Shown: piece after piece, positions 33,583 to 41,686 of the stretch
Layout of the letters: each line of letters opens with the position of its first letter
Position numbering within the stretch: the stretch's first letter is position 1
Assembly (NCBI GenBank): GCA_964389365.1
Contig: CAYMDO010000016.1
Coordinates: 1 to 45,067 of the forward strand
Origin: UBA993 sp964389365
Lineage (GTDB): Bacteria; Bacillota; Dethiobacteria; DTU022
Length of the DNA stretch: 45,067 bases
Reading direction: 5' to 3'
Notes under the pieces: model-generated
Told to the model about the DNA's origin: nothing
The model's input: the letters and a program-made list of their open reading frames with translations, nothing else
Databases searched by the model: none
Position numbers and translations under genes: made by a program

Positions 33583-35736
33583 TCAGAGAATAAAGAGCAA
33601 GCTTGTTGCCAGTATAGCACTAACCACAATCAGGACAATATACAGGTCAAAATCAATATTGGATATGTTAACAGTTTGAAAGCGTTTATCACCAAGTGTG
33701 CTGTAATCAAACTTAAATAGAGCCATAAAGATTTTCTTCAGGTAAAGCCCGATAATACCAAAAAGCCGTGCAACATTACCGGCCCAAAACTCGTAAAGGC
33801 CATCCCAGGCAGACCTGCCAAACCGGGCCAGTTGATTCCCTTTTTTTCGCAGATACTGATCGTCAAAATAACCTGTTCCGACAGAAACCCTTGCTAAAAG
33901 AATCGGCATGAGATAATAACCGTAATTTAAATTTTCATCGACAAATCTCCCGGCCCTGGTAAATTGGGCGCCTAAATAAGCGGTAACCGGCCGGTACAGC
34001 GAGTACTCCACACTCAAGCAATCAGGCAGCCTGATGGCAAAGAGATTTTTCTTAGTAAAAAGCAGGTAGAATACGGCACCCAGTGCAAAGCCAATAACAA
34101 TACCGAATAGATCATGGATGTTCCAGATATTGGTCTTATAAAGATACTTAATATAATACTCTGCAAAAGTAAAAGGTTCAGTCATCGGAACCAGTACTTT
34201 CTTGATCGCTATTTCCGGATAGAGGCCAAGGAAGATGACTATAGCTATAAATGAAACGGCTATCAGCCGTTCAAGCCAGTTTTCACCCGACTCCTTATGT
34301 TTCAGCTTAGCGGCTGCTTCATCCGGGCAACTCCCAAGGAAAATGCGGGCAATGAGCTTGGCAATATAACAGATCGTCAGCCCGCTTGTTAACATGAACA
34401 GTTTTTCAGCTAACCAGAGATCCCATAAATGATGGTGCTCGAAAGCCTCCACTACAGCATGGTGCAGCAATGTTTTACTGGCATAACCGTTAAATCCGGG
34501 GACACCGGTTATACCGGCCGCACATACTGCAAATGCCAAAAAAGTAAACGGGAAGCTCTTCCACAAACCGCCAAGCTTATTCATGTCCACTTCATGTAAG
34601 CGTGTATAGATAATGCCAAATAATATAAAGAATCCTGATTTAAAAAAAGCGTGATTAATAATATGGTAAGAAAAACCACCAAACCCCATTGGCCCGCTGT
34701 AGCCCAAATAAGCAGCGGTACCCACGCCCATCAGGATATAGCCCATTTGACTGATACTGCTGTATGCCAGGAGACGTTTGGCATTATCCTGCAGTACAGC
34801 CATAATTGCCGCCAGGAGCATTGTTACTATGCCAATCCAGATAATCAGGTGGCCAAGATTTTCTGTAAAGTGCCATAGTTTGCTCTCCGCCAGTTCTGCT
34901 GCAGGTGTATAAAGCATTACAGCAACCCGGATAATACCGTAAGCGCCTGTTTTTATCATAATTCCGGACAGCAATGCACTGGCTGGAGCCGGCGCTACCG
35001 GGTGAGCTTGCGGCAGCCAGATATGCAACGGTATCATTCCGGCTTTCACCCCAAAGCCGGCAATCATTAGGACCGCGATCAGCACAGCTGTCTCTTTGTA
35101 GTGGATAATATTTTGTAAGGAGGGAGCTAAAGCAACCGAACCAGTATTTACATATAGAAGTATAATTCCCGAAAGCAGAGACAAACCCCCGATCACACCC
35201 AGGTATAGATAATTGACACCGGCTGACAACGCTTCACTGGTTTGGTTGTGAACCACCAGGGTATACGCAGCTATCGTCATCAGCTCAAAAAAGAGAAAAA
35301 GGCTGAGGAAATCTCCGCATAAAAAAACACCCATACATCCTGCAAGAGACATCATGAGGAATACATAATACCGGGTCTGTTTTGAATCATGCTGCATGTA
35401 TGGAATCGAAGCAAGAACAGCCAGTAACCAGATAAGTGCCGAAAAGAGAGTAAAAACTGAACCGAAAAGATCAACATTAAAGCCCATCTCTATACCAGCA
35501 AAGGCGGGTAGGTTTAAAATAACCTGGTAGCCATGCAGGCAGGCCATAAAAAGTTCCAGTGCCAGGAATAAAGTTGTCCCTGACACAGCTATTGTGAACA
35601 AATTGCGCAGCAGGTTGCTTTTCAGGCCGATCAGACCGATAATAAAAGAACCAACCAGGGGTAATAAAACAATAATTAGGGGTAAAAAACTTTCCATGAC
35701 CACATTATCAACTTGTATCACGAAGATTTCCGCCAT
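33583..35736 (-). CDS. NuoL/MrpA-like antiporter subunit (L-type paralogue 2)
   Basis: A 717-residue ND5-type membrane protein and the first gene of the minus operon. It has Glu151 in FFELMTIAAYTLV, Lys231 in GFGVKAGMIPLHIWLPQAHP, GIMIKTGAYGIIR and NGYASKTLLHHAVVEAFEHHH, the last almost identical to the paralogues at 26.6 and 41.7 kb. The C-terminal extension of about 170 residues ends FKFDY...VNISNIDFDLY, the same end motif as its paralogues. ATG at 35736 has GAGAGG eight bases upstream. Likely an ion-translocating subunit. Confidence 0.9.
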   Translation of the reverse strand: MAEIFVIQVDNVVMESFLPLIIVLLPLVGSFIIGLIGLKSNLLRNLFTIAVSGTTLFLALELFMACLHGYQVILNLPAFAGIEMGFNVDLFGSVFTLFSALIWLLAVLASIPYMQHDSKQTRYYVFLMMSLAGCMGVFLCGDFLSLFLFFELMTIAAYTLVVHNQTSEALSAGVNYLYLGVIGGLSLLSGIILLYVNTGSVALAPSLQNIIHYKETAVLIAVLMIAGFGVKAGMIPLHIWLPQAHPVAPAPASALLSGIMIKTGAYGIIRVAVMLYTPAAELAESKLWHFTENLGHLIIWIGIVTMLLAAIMAVLQDNAKRLLAYSSISQMGYILMGVGTAAYLGYSGPMGFGGFSYHIINHAFFKSGFFILFGIIYTRLHEVDMNKLGGLWKSFPFTFLAFAVCAAGITGVPGFNGYASKTLLHHAVVEAFEHHHLWDLWLAEKLFMLTSGLTICYIAKLIARIFLGSCPDEAAAKLKHKESGENWLERLIAVSFIAIVIFLGLYPEIAIKKVLVPMTEPFTFAEYYIKYLYKTNIWNIHDLFGIVIGFALGAVFYLLFTKKNLFAIRLPDCLSVEYSLYRPVTAYLGAQFTRAGRFVDENLNYGYYLMPILLARVSVGTGYFDDQYLRKKGNQLARFGRSAWDGLYEFWAGNVARLFGIIGLYLKKIFMALFKFDYSTLGDKRFQTVNISNIDFDLYIVLIVVSAILATSLLFIL

Positions 35737-36060
35737 TTATATGCCTCTCAAGTTTTATCGATAAACAAACAAAACCTATTATTCTCTTTTCAACACTATT
35801 TTCCTTCAAAAAAATATTATTATACAACTTATTGCCATTCAGACTATATTTAAAAACAACTTGACATATAAATAAAAATGATTGAGAATGATAGGGTGAA
35901 ACGGGGATTTTTTTTGCATTTTCCCGGGCGATATTATAACATAAATGGCTACCTGTCAGTTTTTTTTTGAGGGTTTTTGTGAATATTTTAACTTACGAAA
36001 TATTCTAATCGTTTGCAAGGTGCTGCTTTTTATTTGCGCGCCATCCGGGGGGTTGATATC
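35737..36060. promoter_or_regulatory. Divergent control region between the two antiporter operons
   Basis: A 324-base AT-rich region with no convincing gene. For the plus operon, TTGACA at 35861-35866 is followed 17 bases later by GAGAAT (four of six matches). Next to it AATGAT-TGAG-AATGAT resembles part of a Fur-type or other repeat operator. On the minus strand a TATAAT (35819-35824) lies 82 bases before the 717-residue protein's start but lacks a good -35 partner. Both operons are therefore probably driven from here. Confidence 0.45.
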
Positions 36061-36456
36061 ATGCACGATTATGTCACACGGGTTGTTTTTCGCTACATGT
36101 TGTTATTTGTGCTGCTATATGGTTTGTATGTGATCATGCATGGCCACCTGTCACCCGGCGGTGGTTTTTCCGGCGGTATGATCATCGGCCTCGGCTTGTT
36201 GCTATATATTCTAATATTCGGCCAACTATGGAACGATAGTTTCCGCCAGACTATTTTGGATTCCGCCATTATTTTTGTCGGAATAGGTGGCATCATGGAA
36301 ATCATTAAGTTTATAGTACCGCACGAACACGGGCCTGTCGGTGTAACAGGCACTCTTTTTAGTGTAGGAATTATGTCTGTTGCCAATTTTGGTATTGGCA
36401 TTCTGGTCGCCAGCACTATTCTCGGCATTTACTTTATGATCAGCGAGGAGGCTTGA
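36061..36456 (+). CDS. mrpB: Mrp antiporter subunit B (MnhB domain)
   Basis: About 131 residues with four membrane helices and the family motif HGHLSPGGGFSGGMIIG. It is equivalent to MrpB/MnhB and to MbhF of archaeal membrane-bound hydrogenase. ATG at 36061 is preferred, since a GGGGGG ribosome site lies eight bases upstream; an upstream in-frame start at 36013 lacks one. First gene of the plus operon; the stop is three bases before mrpC. In known Mrp complexes this subunit is required for antiport but is not itself the channel. Confidence 0.92.
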   Translation: MHDYVTRVVFRYMLLFVLLYGLYVIMHGHLSPGGGFSGGMIIGLGLLLYILIFGQLWNDSFRQTILDSAIIFVGIGGIMEIIKFIVPHEHGPVGVTGTLFSVGIMSVANFGIGILVASTILGIYFMISEEA

Positions 36457-36459
36457 CTC

Positions 36460-36819
36460 TTGGATCTTCAACTTTTTCTGCAAAACTTTCCATATTTCGT
36501 AGCTATTATCCTGTTTTCAATGGGTACCCTGATTATCCTCACCCAGCCAAACCTCGTAAAAAAAGTAATCGGTATCAATATAATGCAATCAGCAATTTTT
36601 TTATTTTATATTGCCGTTGGAAACATCCATGGGGGAATTCCGCCTATTTACGATCCCAACCTGCCCGATGCCCTTTATATTAACCCACTGCCATCCTGTT
36701 TAATGCTCACCGGGATTGTCGTTGGATTCAGTGTGACAGCATTCGCACTTGCTTTAATCGTTAAGCTCTATATCTATTATGGAACAATTTCTTCGCCAAA
36801 CTTTATGAAAATGAAATAG
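36460..36819 (+). CDS. mrpC: Mrp antiporter subunit C (NuoK-like)
   Basis: A 119-residue NuoK/MrpC homologue with three helices (VAIILFSMGTLIILTQ; IGINIMQSAIFLFYIAVG; LTGIVVGFSVTAFALALI) and the loop PLPSCLMLTGIVVG typical of MrpC. The start is TTG with GAGGAGG eight bases upstream. It lies between mrpB and mrpD as in Mrp operons, and corresponds to MbhG. Normal length. Confidence 0.93.
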   Translation: MDLQLFLQNFPYFVAIILFSMGTLIILTQPNLVKKVIGINIMQSAIFLFYIAVGNIHGGIPPIYDPNLPDALYINPLPSCLMLTGIVVGFSVTAFALALIVKLYIYYGTISSPNFMKMK

Positions 36820-36832
36820 AGGTGACCCTCTG

Positions 36833-38353
36833 ATGGATGAACTTATTTTAAGGCTACCCTTTCTCTGCGTAATCGGCACCCTGATTGCTTCTTTTTGTAT
36901 GCCGGTACTGGCCAGATGGAAAAAAGAATTCTGTGCACCACTGGCAACTTTGGTGAGTGGTTCAGTTTTTATTACTTCCTTACTTATCGCCCGATATGTA
37001 ATGCAGGGAAATATAATCCACTATGAAGTTTCGAACTGGGCTCCACCATGGGGCATCGAAATAGTCGTTGATCCAATTACAAGCCTGATGATTTCACTGC
37101 TTTCTGGTGTTTGTTTTTTTATATGCATCTACAGCTTTACCGCTATTAAGTTTGAGCTTGAACGTATAGTTACCGGGTGGTATTATGCCGCATATTTGTT
37201 ATGCCTGGCTGGAATGATTGGCCTGGTAATCTCGAACGATGTTTTTAACATGTATGTTTTCATCGAAGTAACCGGAATCAGCGCTGTCGCCCTGGTTGCA
37301 AGTAAGGGGACCCGTCAGGCAACCGAGGCCGCTTTGAAATACCTGCTTCTGGCAACAATCGGCTCCGGTTTTATACTTTTTAGCATCGGGTTTATCTATA
37401 TGATAACCGGAAACCTCAATATTACTTTCATTGCCCAGGAATTGGAACCCATAAAAGGCAACTACCCCTTTTTAATCTGGACCGCTATCAGTTTTCTGAC
37501 AGTCGGTTTTGGTGTGAAATCAGCTTTTTTCCCACTGCACTTATGGCTGCCCGATGCCCACTCCTCAGCGCCTTCACCATCCAGTGCAGTACTTTCCGCC
37601 CTGGTTGTTAAAGTATATATAATTGCCTTCATGAAAATTCTCTTTATCGCTTTCGGCCTGGAGATATTTCACGATACATTTATTCGTCATCTGATCATAG
37701 TCCTTGCCGTTATTGCTATGCTGGCAGGTTCATTTTTTGCTTTTGTACAAATTGAGCTCAAAAGGCGCCTGGCTTATTCCACAGTAGCCCAGGTAGGCTA
37801 TGTTTACTTAGGTATTGGACTCGGCACTCCCTGGGGTTTGGCTGCCGGATTGCTGCACATCCTGGTTCACGCTTTTATGAAAACCTGCCTCTTTCTATGT
37901 GCCGGCGCAATATACTATCAAACCGGCCGCAAGAAAGTTAATGAGTTTTCTGGGATGGGCTATAAAATGCCCATTACGATGGGCGCTTTTACTATAGCAG
38001 CATTCTCAATGGTCGGCATTCCGCTTTTTGGCGGTTTTATTAGTAAATATGGTCTGGCGTTGGGCAGCCTGGAAGCGAACATGCCGATAATTATCATGGT
38101 TATCATTTTAAGTGGTTTGCTAAACGCAACATATTATTTCCCGATTATCGGCCAGGCCTATTTTACACAGGAAGGCCATTCGGAAGAGCATTTTGAAGCC
38201 AGTCATCATGAATCGAAAAAATTTCAGCGAGACCAGATTCCACTCAGCATGCTGGTACCGATAGCCATATTCGCCCTGGGAATCATTTACCTGGGAATTT
38301 TTCCGGGCACTTTATTAAATTTTATCAATCAAACAGTGGCTGTACTGCTTTAA
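36833..38353 (+). CDS. mrpD: Mrp antiporter subunit D
   Basis: A 506-residue ND2/ND4-type protein in the canonical MrpD position. It has Glu145 in FIEVTGISAVALV (the wording of true MrpD), Lys229 in GFGVKSAFFPLHLWLPDAHSSAPSP, SALVVKVYIIA and GFISKYGLALG. Near the end a short histidine-rich loop occurs (GHSEEHFEASHHE). ATG with GAGGTG eight bases before it. It corresponds to MbhH. An H+/Na+-translocating core subunit of the Mrp module. Confidence 0.93.
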   Translation: MDELILRLPFLCVIGTLIASFCMPVLARWKKEFCAPLATLVSGSVFITSLLIARYVMQGNIIHYEVSNWAPPWGIEIVVDPITSLMISLLSGVCFFICIYSFTAIKFELERIVTGWYYAAYLLCLAGMIGLVISNDVFNMYVFIEVTGISAVALVASKGTRQATEAALKYLLLATIGSGFILFSIGFIYMITGNLNITFIAQELEPIKGNYPFLIWTAISFLTVGFGVKSAFFPLHLWLPDAHSSAPSPSSAVLSALVVKVYIIAFMKILFIAFGLEIFHDTFIRHLIIVLAVIAMLAGSFFAFVQIELKRRLAYSTVAQVGYVYLGIGLGTPWGLAAGLLHILVHAFMKTCLFLCAGAIYYQTGRKKVNEFSGMGYKMPITMGAFTIAAFSMVGIPLFGGFISKYGLALGSLEANMPIIIMVIILSGLLNATYYFPIIGQAYFTQEGHSEEHFEASHHESKKFQRDQIPLSMLVPIAIFALGIIYLGIFPGTLLNFINQTVAVLL

Positions 38354-38383
38354 ACATAGAAGTTACAGTAGGAGGTGGTTTGA

Positions 38384-38899
38384 TTGTTTTCCAGGTTCAG
38401 AATTGATTTTTTAGGTTCCCTGTTTATCTTTTCATTGTTACTTGCATTTTGGCTGCTCATCTCAGCAAGTGTTCACTGGCAGCATATTTTAGTGGGGGTT
38501 ATTTTCTGTTTTATTCTCACTGTCTTCTGGAGCAACCTGAGTATCTCAGAAAACATAAAAACCGGTTTTAGTTTCAAACAGCTCTACATGCTGATCAAAT
38601 ACTTCATCTTTTTAGGGATTGATATTATTGTAGCAAATATCAATGTGGCGGTTATCGTGCTTAACCCCCAAATGCCTATTTCGCCAGGTATCGTGATCAT
38701 GCGCTGTGATCTGGAACGGAGTTTGTCGAGAGTTTTATATGTAAACTCAATCACTTTAACCCCGGGGACAATTACAGTTGAACTGGAGGATAACCTATTG
38801 ATTGTACACGCCTTAACCAAAGATGTTGCGCACGATGTCGAAGATTGGGCCCTGTACCGCAGATTGATAGAAGTGGAGGGTGTTTATAGAAATGGTTGA
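38384..38899 (+). CDS. mrpE: Mrp antiporter subunit E
   Basis: A 171-residue MrpE with N-terminal membrane helices (FIFSLLLAFWLLISAS; HILVGVIFCFILTVFW). The conserved cytoplasmic domain reads LERSLSRVLYVNSITLTPGTITVELEDNLLIVHAL. The start is TTG with GGAGG eight bases upstream. It overlaps mrpF. Equivalent to MbhA; function in the complex is structural or coupling. Confidence 0.92.
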   Translation: MFSRFRIDFLGSLFIFSLLLAFWLLISASVHWQHILVGVIFCFILTVFWSNLSISENIKTGFSFKQLYMLIKYFIFLGIDIIVANINVAVIVLNPQMPISPGIVIMRCDLERSLSRVLYVNSITLTPGTITVELEDNLLIVHALTKDVAHDVEDWALYRRLIEVEGVYRNG

Positions 38900-39158
38900 A
38901 ATTTCTCTCTATGCTGTCGTAGTCGGGCTAATCGTTATTTCCCTGCTCTCAATTGCCCGCGCCTATAGCGGACCATCAGTTCTGGACAGAGTAGTAGCTA
39001 TGAATATGATTACCACAAACGTTGTTCTAACCATCCTAATTTTTGCCTATCTTGATAAAAGTTATTACTATATTGATGTTGCTTTTGTTTTTGTGCTCGG
39101 AGCTTTCATCGGAACGCTCTGCATCCTAAAATTATTGCGCGAGGGCCATATTCTGTAA
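38892..39158 (+). CDS. mrpF: Mrp antiporter subunit F
   Basis: An 88-residue protein with three membrane helices and the MrpF core IARAYSGPSVLDRVVAMNMITTN followed by YYIDVAFVFVLGAFIGTL. ATG at 38892 follows GGAGGG; a GTG at 38880 lies within that ribosome site and is unlikely. It overlaps the 3' end of mrpE by eight bases. Equivalent to MbhB. Confidence 0.92.
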   Translation: MVEISLYAVVVGLIVISLLSIARAYSGPSVLDRVVAMNMITTNVVLTILIFAYLDKSYYYIDVAFVFVLGAFIGTLCILKLLREGHIL

Positions 39159-39195
39159 ATACCCGGTGCGATAATACTTACTTGAGGTGTTATCA

Positions 39196-39597
39196 ATGTT
39201 GTTTATCCAGCAAGTAATCCCATTTGTTGCTCTCTTCTTTATTTTTGGCGGCTTCTTTTTTCTGCTGGTAGGAGTAGTAGGCCTGCTCCGCCTGCCCGAT
39301 GTTTATACCCGTATGCATGCGATGGGCAAATGCGATACCCTGGGTACGGGAATGATGCTGATAGGAATGATGCTGCTTTTTGCTAATATAACCAATGTTA
39401 CCAAGTTAATATTAATTGCAGCTATGATCATAACAATTAATCCCGTAGTTACACATTTAATTGCCAAAACAGCATACAACAGAGGCACACCAATGGTTGA
39501 AGGCAGTTTCATTATTAATGACTATGTGGCCTCTCAAAGACGCAGGAGAAGAAAAACTTTCGTACCGGCCCCGGAGAAGGGGGGAGATGACAGTTGA
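39196..39597 (+). CDS. mrpG: Mrp antiporter subunit G
   Basis: A 133-residue MrpG with three membrane helices, the family motif VGLLRLPDVYTRMHAMGKCDTLGTG and a basic C-terminal tail (QRRRRRK). ATG at 39196 follows GAGGTG by seven bases. Its stop overlaps the start of the next gene, indicating coupling. Equivalent to MbhC. Confidence 0.92.
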   Translation: MLFIQQVIPFVALFFIFGGFFFLLVGVVGLLRLPDVYTRMHAMGKCDTLGTGMMLIGMMLLFANITNVTKLILIAAMIITINPVVTHLIAKTAYNRGTPMVEGSFIINDYVASQRRRRRKTFVPAPEKGGDDS

Positions 39598-39836
39598 TAT
39601 TTGATGTTCTGATGTTCATGTTATTGATAATCCTTATCGTATCTACCTTATCAATTTTTATTTTCGATGATCTTCTTTATATTGTTATCATTTTTGGGGC
39701 TTACAGCATGGTAATGTCCCTGATCTGGCAGCAGCTAAATTCGCCTGACCTGGCTATTACTGAAGCTGCTGTAGGCATTGGAATGACAGTATTAATGGTA
39801 ACTGTAGTCACCAAAGTTGGGAGGCGTCCCCAGTGA
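39594..39836 (+). CDS. DUF4040/MbhD-like small antiporter subunit
   Basis: An 80-residue protein with three membrane helices and the pattern LIWQQLNSPDLAITEAAVGIGMT that defines the MbhD/DUF4040 domain. In B. subtilis-type Mrp this domain is fused inside MrpA; here, as in archaeal Mbh complexes, it is a separate protein. The glutamate in ITEAAVG matches the conserved membrane Glu of the domain. The start is TTG with GGGGGAG seven bases upstream, overlapping mrpG by four bases. Confidence 0.9.
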   Translation: MIFDVLMFMLLIILIVSTLSIFIFDDLLYIVIIFGAYSMVMSLIWQQLNSPDLAITEAAVGIGMTVLMVTVVTKVGRRPQ

Positions 39837-40162
39837 AAAACCTGCCTCGAATTATTTTTTACATTATGTCAATTGTTTTAGTTGGGCTGATCTCTTATAT
39901 GCTGATGCTGGCAGTAACCGAAATGCCTGTTTATGGTAAATTAGACAACCCGACTAATAACTATGTTTATGAACGATACGTATATAAAGGGGTTGAGGAA
40001 AGCGGTGGATTAAATATGGTAGCCAATATTCTGATTGACTACCGGGGCTACGACACCTTGCTCGAGTCAACAGTTCTTTTTGCAACTGTTATTTCAATCA
40101 TGCTGGTTTGGGGTACTAGCAGCACCAGCCAAAAAGAGAAGGAACAAGAATCTCATCACTGA
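39833..40162 (+). CDS. MbhE-like small antiporter subunit (MrpA C-terminal domain)
   Basis: A 109-residue protein with an N-terminal helix, an extracytoplasmic segment and a C-terminal helix. It contains SGGLNMVANILIDYRGYDTLLESTVLFATV, the pattern of the MrpA C-terminal/MbhE domain. The start is GTG, overlapping the preceding gene by four bases. Together with the 80-residue protein it supplies the part of MrpA that is missing from the NuoL-like subunits. The C-terminal tail is charged. Confidence 0.88.
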   Translation: MKNLPRIIFYIMSIVLVGLISYMLMLAVTEMPVYGKLDNPTNNYVYERYVYKGVEESGGLNMVANILIDYRGYDTLLESTVLFATVISIMLVWGTSSTSQKEKEQESHH

Positions 40163-40202
40163 CATTTGTTCTTTGAACTGTCGGGAAAGGAAGACCTATT
40201 AA

Positions 40203-41684
40203 ATGAATTACTTTTCATACCTGCCACTCTTTATGATTGTCTTTCCCCTGGTAGGAGCGCTGATTACAGGACTGGCCAAAGAAGGAAATGACCGGGCCCG
40301 CAACACTATGGCCATAACGATCAGCCTGATTAGCGCCGCAGCTATGATCCTGATCTTGTTCCAGTATGTAAACCACGGTGAATGGGCGATTCTGCTGCAC
40401 CAAATTGCCCCCGGCCTCGAAATTAAATTGCGAGTGGATCCTCTTGCCGCCCTATTCGGCGGTACTGCCGCTATTCTATGGTTTTTTTCTGTTATTTATT
40501 CAACAGGTTACATGGCTCACGAACACGCCCGTCGCCGTTACTTTATTTTTTACCTGCTCTCGCTAGGCATGACTATGGGTGTTGCATTGGCAGCTAACCT
40601 GTTAACACTCTACCTCTTTTACGAATTTCTGACACTATTCACTTACCCCCTGGTCATTCACGAAGAAAACGATGAAGCCAAAAAAGCCGGTATCCGCTAC
40701 CTGATCTACAGTTTTTTCGGAGCAGGCTTGATCTTGATTGGCTTGATTATTACTTACGGCAACGCGGGAACGCTTGAGTTTGCCCGCGGCGGTATTATTA
40801 ACTCCGGAACAGGTTCTCCTTTTATGCTGCAGCTGGCCTATCTCTGCTTTATTTTTGGCTTTGGAGTAAAAGCAGCAGTTATGCCTCTGCATGCCTGGCT
40901 CCCGTCAGCCATGGCTGCTCCGACTCCGGTCAGCGCTCTTCTGCATGCAGTAGCTGTTGTTAAGTCGGGTGTTTTTGGGATTTTACGCAGTATGTACTCA
41001 ATTTTCGGTATCACAGCCCTGATTAGCTTAAATTTGGGCTATTTTACAGCTGCGCTGGTATCGCTGACTATCCTGACAGCCTCATTAATTGCGATGCAGC
41101 AGGATGTGTTGAAGCGGCGCCTCGCTTACTCGACTATCAGCCAGCTCGGCTATATCACCCTTGGCGCCGGGTTATTTAACGTTATCGGCCTGGCGGGTGG
41201 GTTGCTGCACATTATTAACCATGCTTTGCTGAAGATTACACTCTTTTTCTGTGCCGGGGCGATAATAACCGTGACCGGCAAGAAAAAGATCAGTGAATAC
41301 AACGGCCTTGGCAGGCGAATGCCGCTAACTATGATCGCATTTACAATTGCAGCCATCGGTATGATCGGAATTCCCCCGGTTAACGGCTTCATCTCAAAAT
41401 GGTACCTGATTCAAGGCAGCTTAGAAAGCGGCGCCTGGATTTTTATTGTGGTATTGATCAGCAGTGCTTTTTTTAATGCCGTTTACTTCTTGCCGATTAT
41501 TATTGCCGCCTTTTTCAAAGAAGGTAATTATGAGCCGGTTAAAGGACCTGAAGCCCCACTCTCAATGCTGCTGCCCATAATAGTTCTGGTTGCCGGTTGT
41601 CTAGTTGTTGGCACAAACCTGCAGTTAACAGTACCGTATCTGCAGCATATCGCCGAGTATCTATTCTACGCAGGAGGTAAATAG
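40203..41684 (+). CDS. MrpD-like antiporter subunit (D2-type)
   Basis: A 493-residue ND2/ND4-type membrane protein. It has Glu141 in FYEFLTLFTYPLVIH, Lys223 in GFGVKAAVMPLHAWLPSAMAAPTP, SALLHAVAVVKSGVFG and GFISKWYL. It is close in motif wording to the 490-residue protein of the minus operon. It follows the MbhE-like gene by 40 bases, with AAGGAAG before its ATG. A second antiporter-type subunit beyond MrpD, not part of the standard seven-gene Mrp set. Confidence 0.9.
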   Translation: MNYFSYLPLFMIVFPLVGALITGLAKEGNDRARNTMAITISLISAAAMILILFQYVNHGEWAILLHQIAPGLEIKLRVDPLAALFGGTAAILWFFSVIYSTGYMAHEHARRRYFIFYLLSLGMTMGVALAANLLTLYLFYEFLTLFTYPLVIHEENDEAKKAGIRYLIYSFFGAGLILIGLIITYGNAGTLEFARGGIINSGTGSPFMLQLAYLCFIFGFGVKAAVMPLHAWLPSAMAAPTPVSALLHAVAVVKSGVFGILRSMYSIFGITALISLNLGYFTAALVSLTILTASLIAMQQDVLKRRLAYSTISQLGYITLGAGLFNVIGLAGGLLHIINHALLKITLFFCAGAIITVTGKKKISEYNGLGRRMPLTMIAFTIAAIGMIGIPPVNGFISKWYLIQGSLESGAWIFIVVLISSAFFNAVYFLPIIIAAFFKEGNYEPVKGPEAPLSMLLPIIVLVAGCLVVGTNLQLTVPYLQHIAEYLFYAGGK

Positions 41685-41686
41685 CT

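Noticed and set aside
35945..36133. 62-codon plus-strand frame ahead of mrpB
   Set aside because: It overlaps mrpB in a different frame, lacks a ribosome site, and its product is low-complexity.
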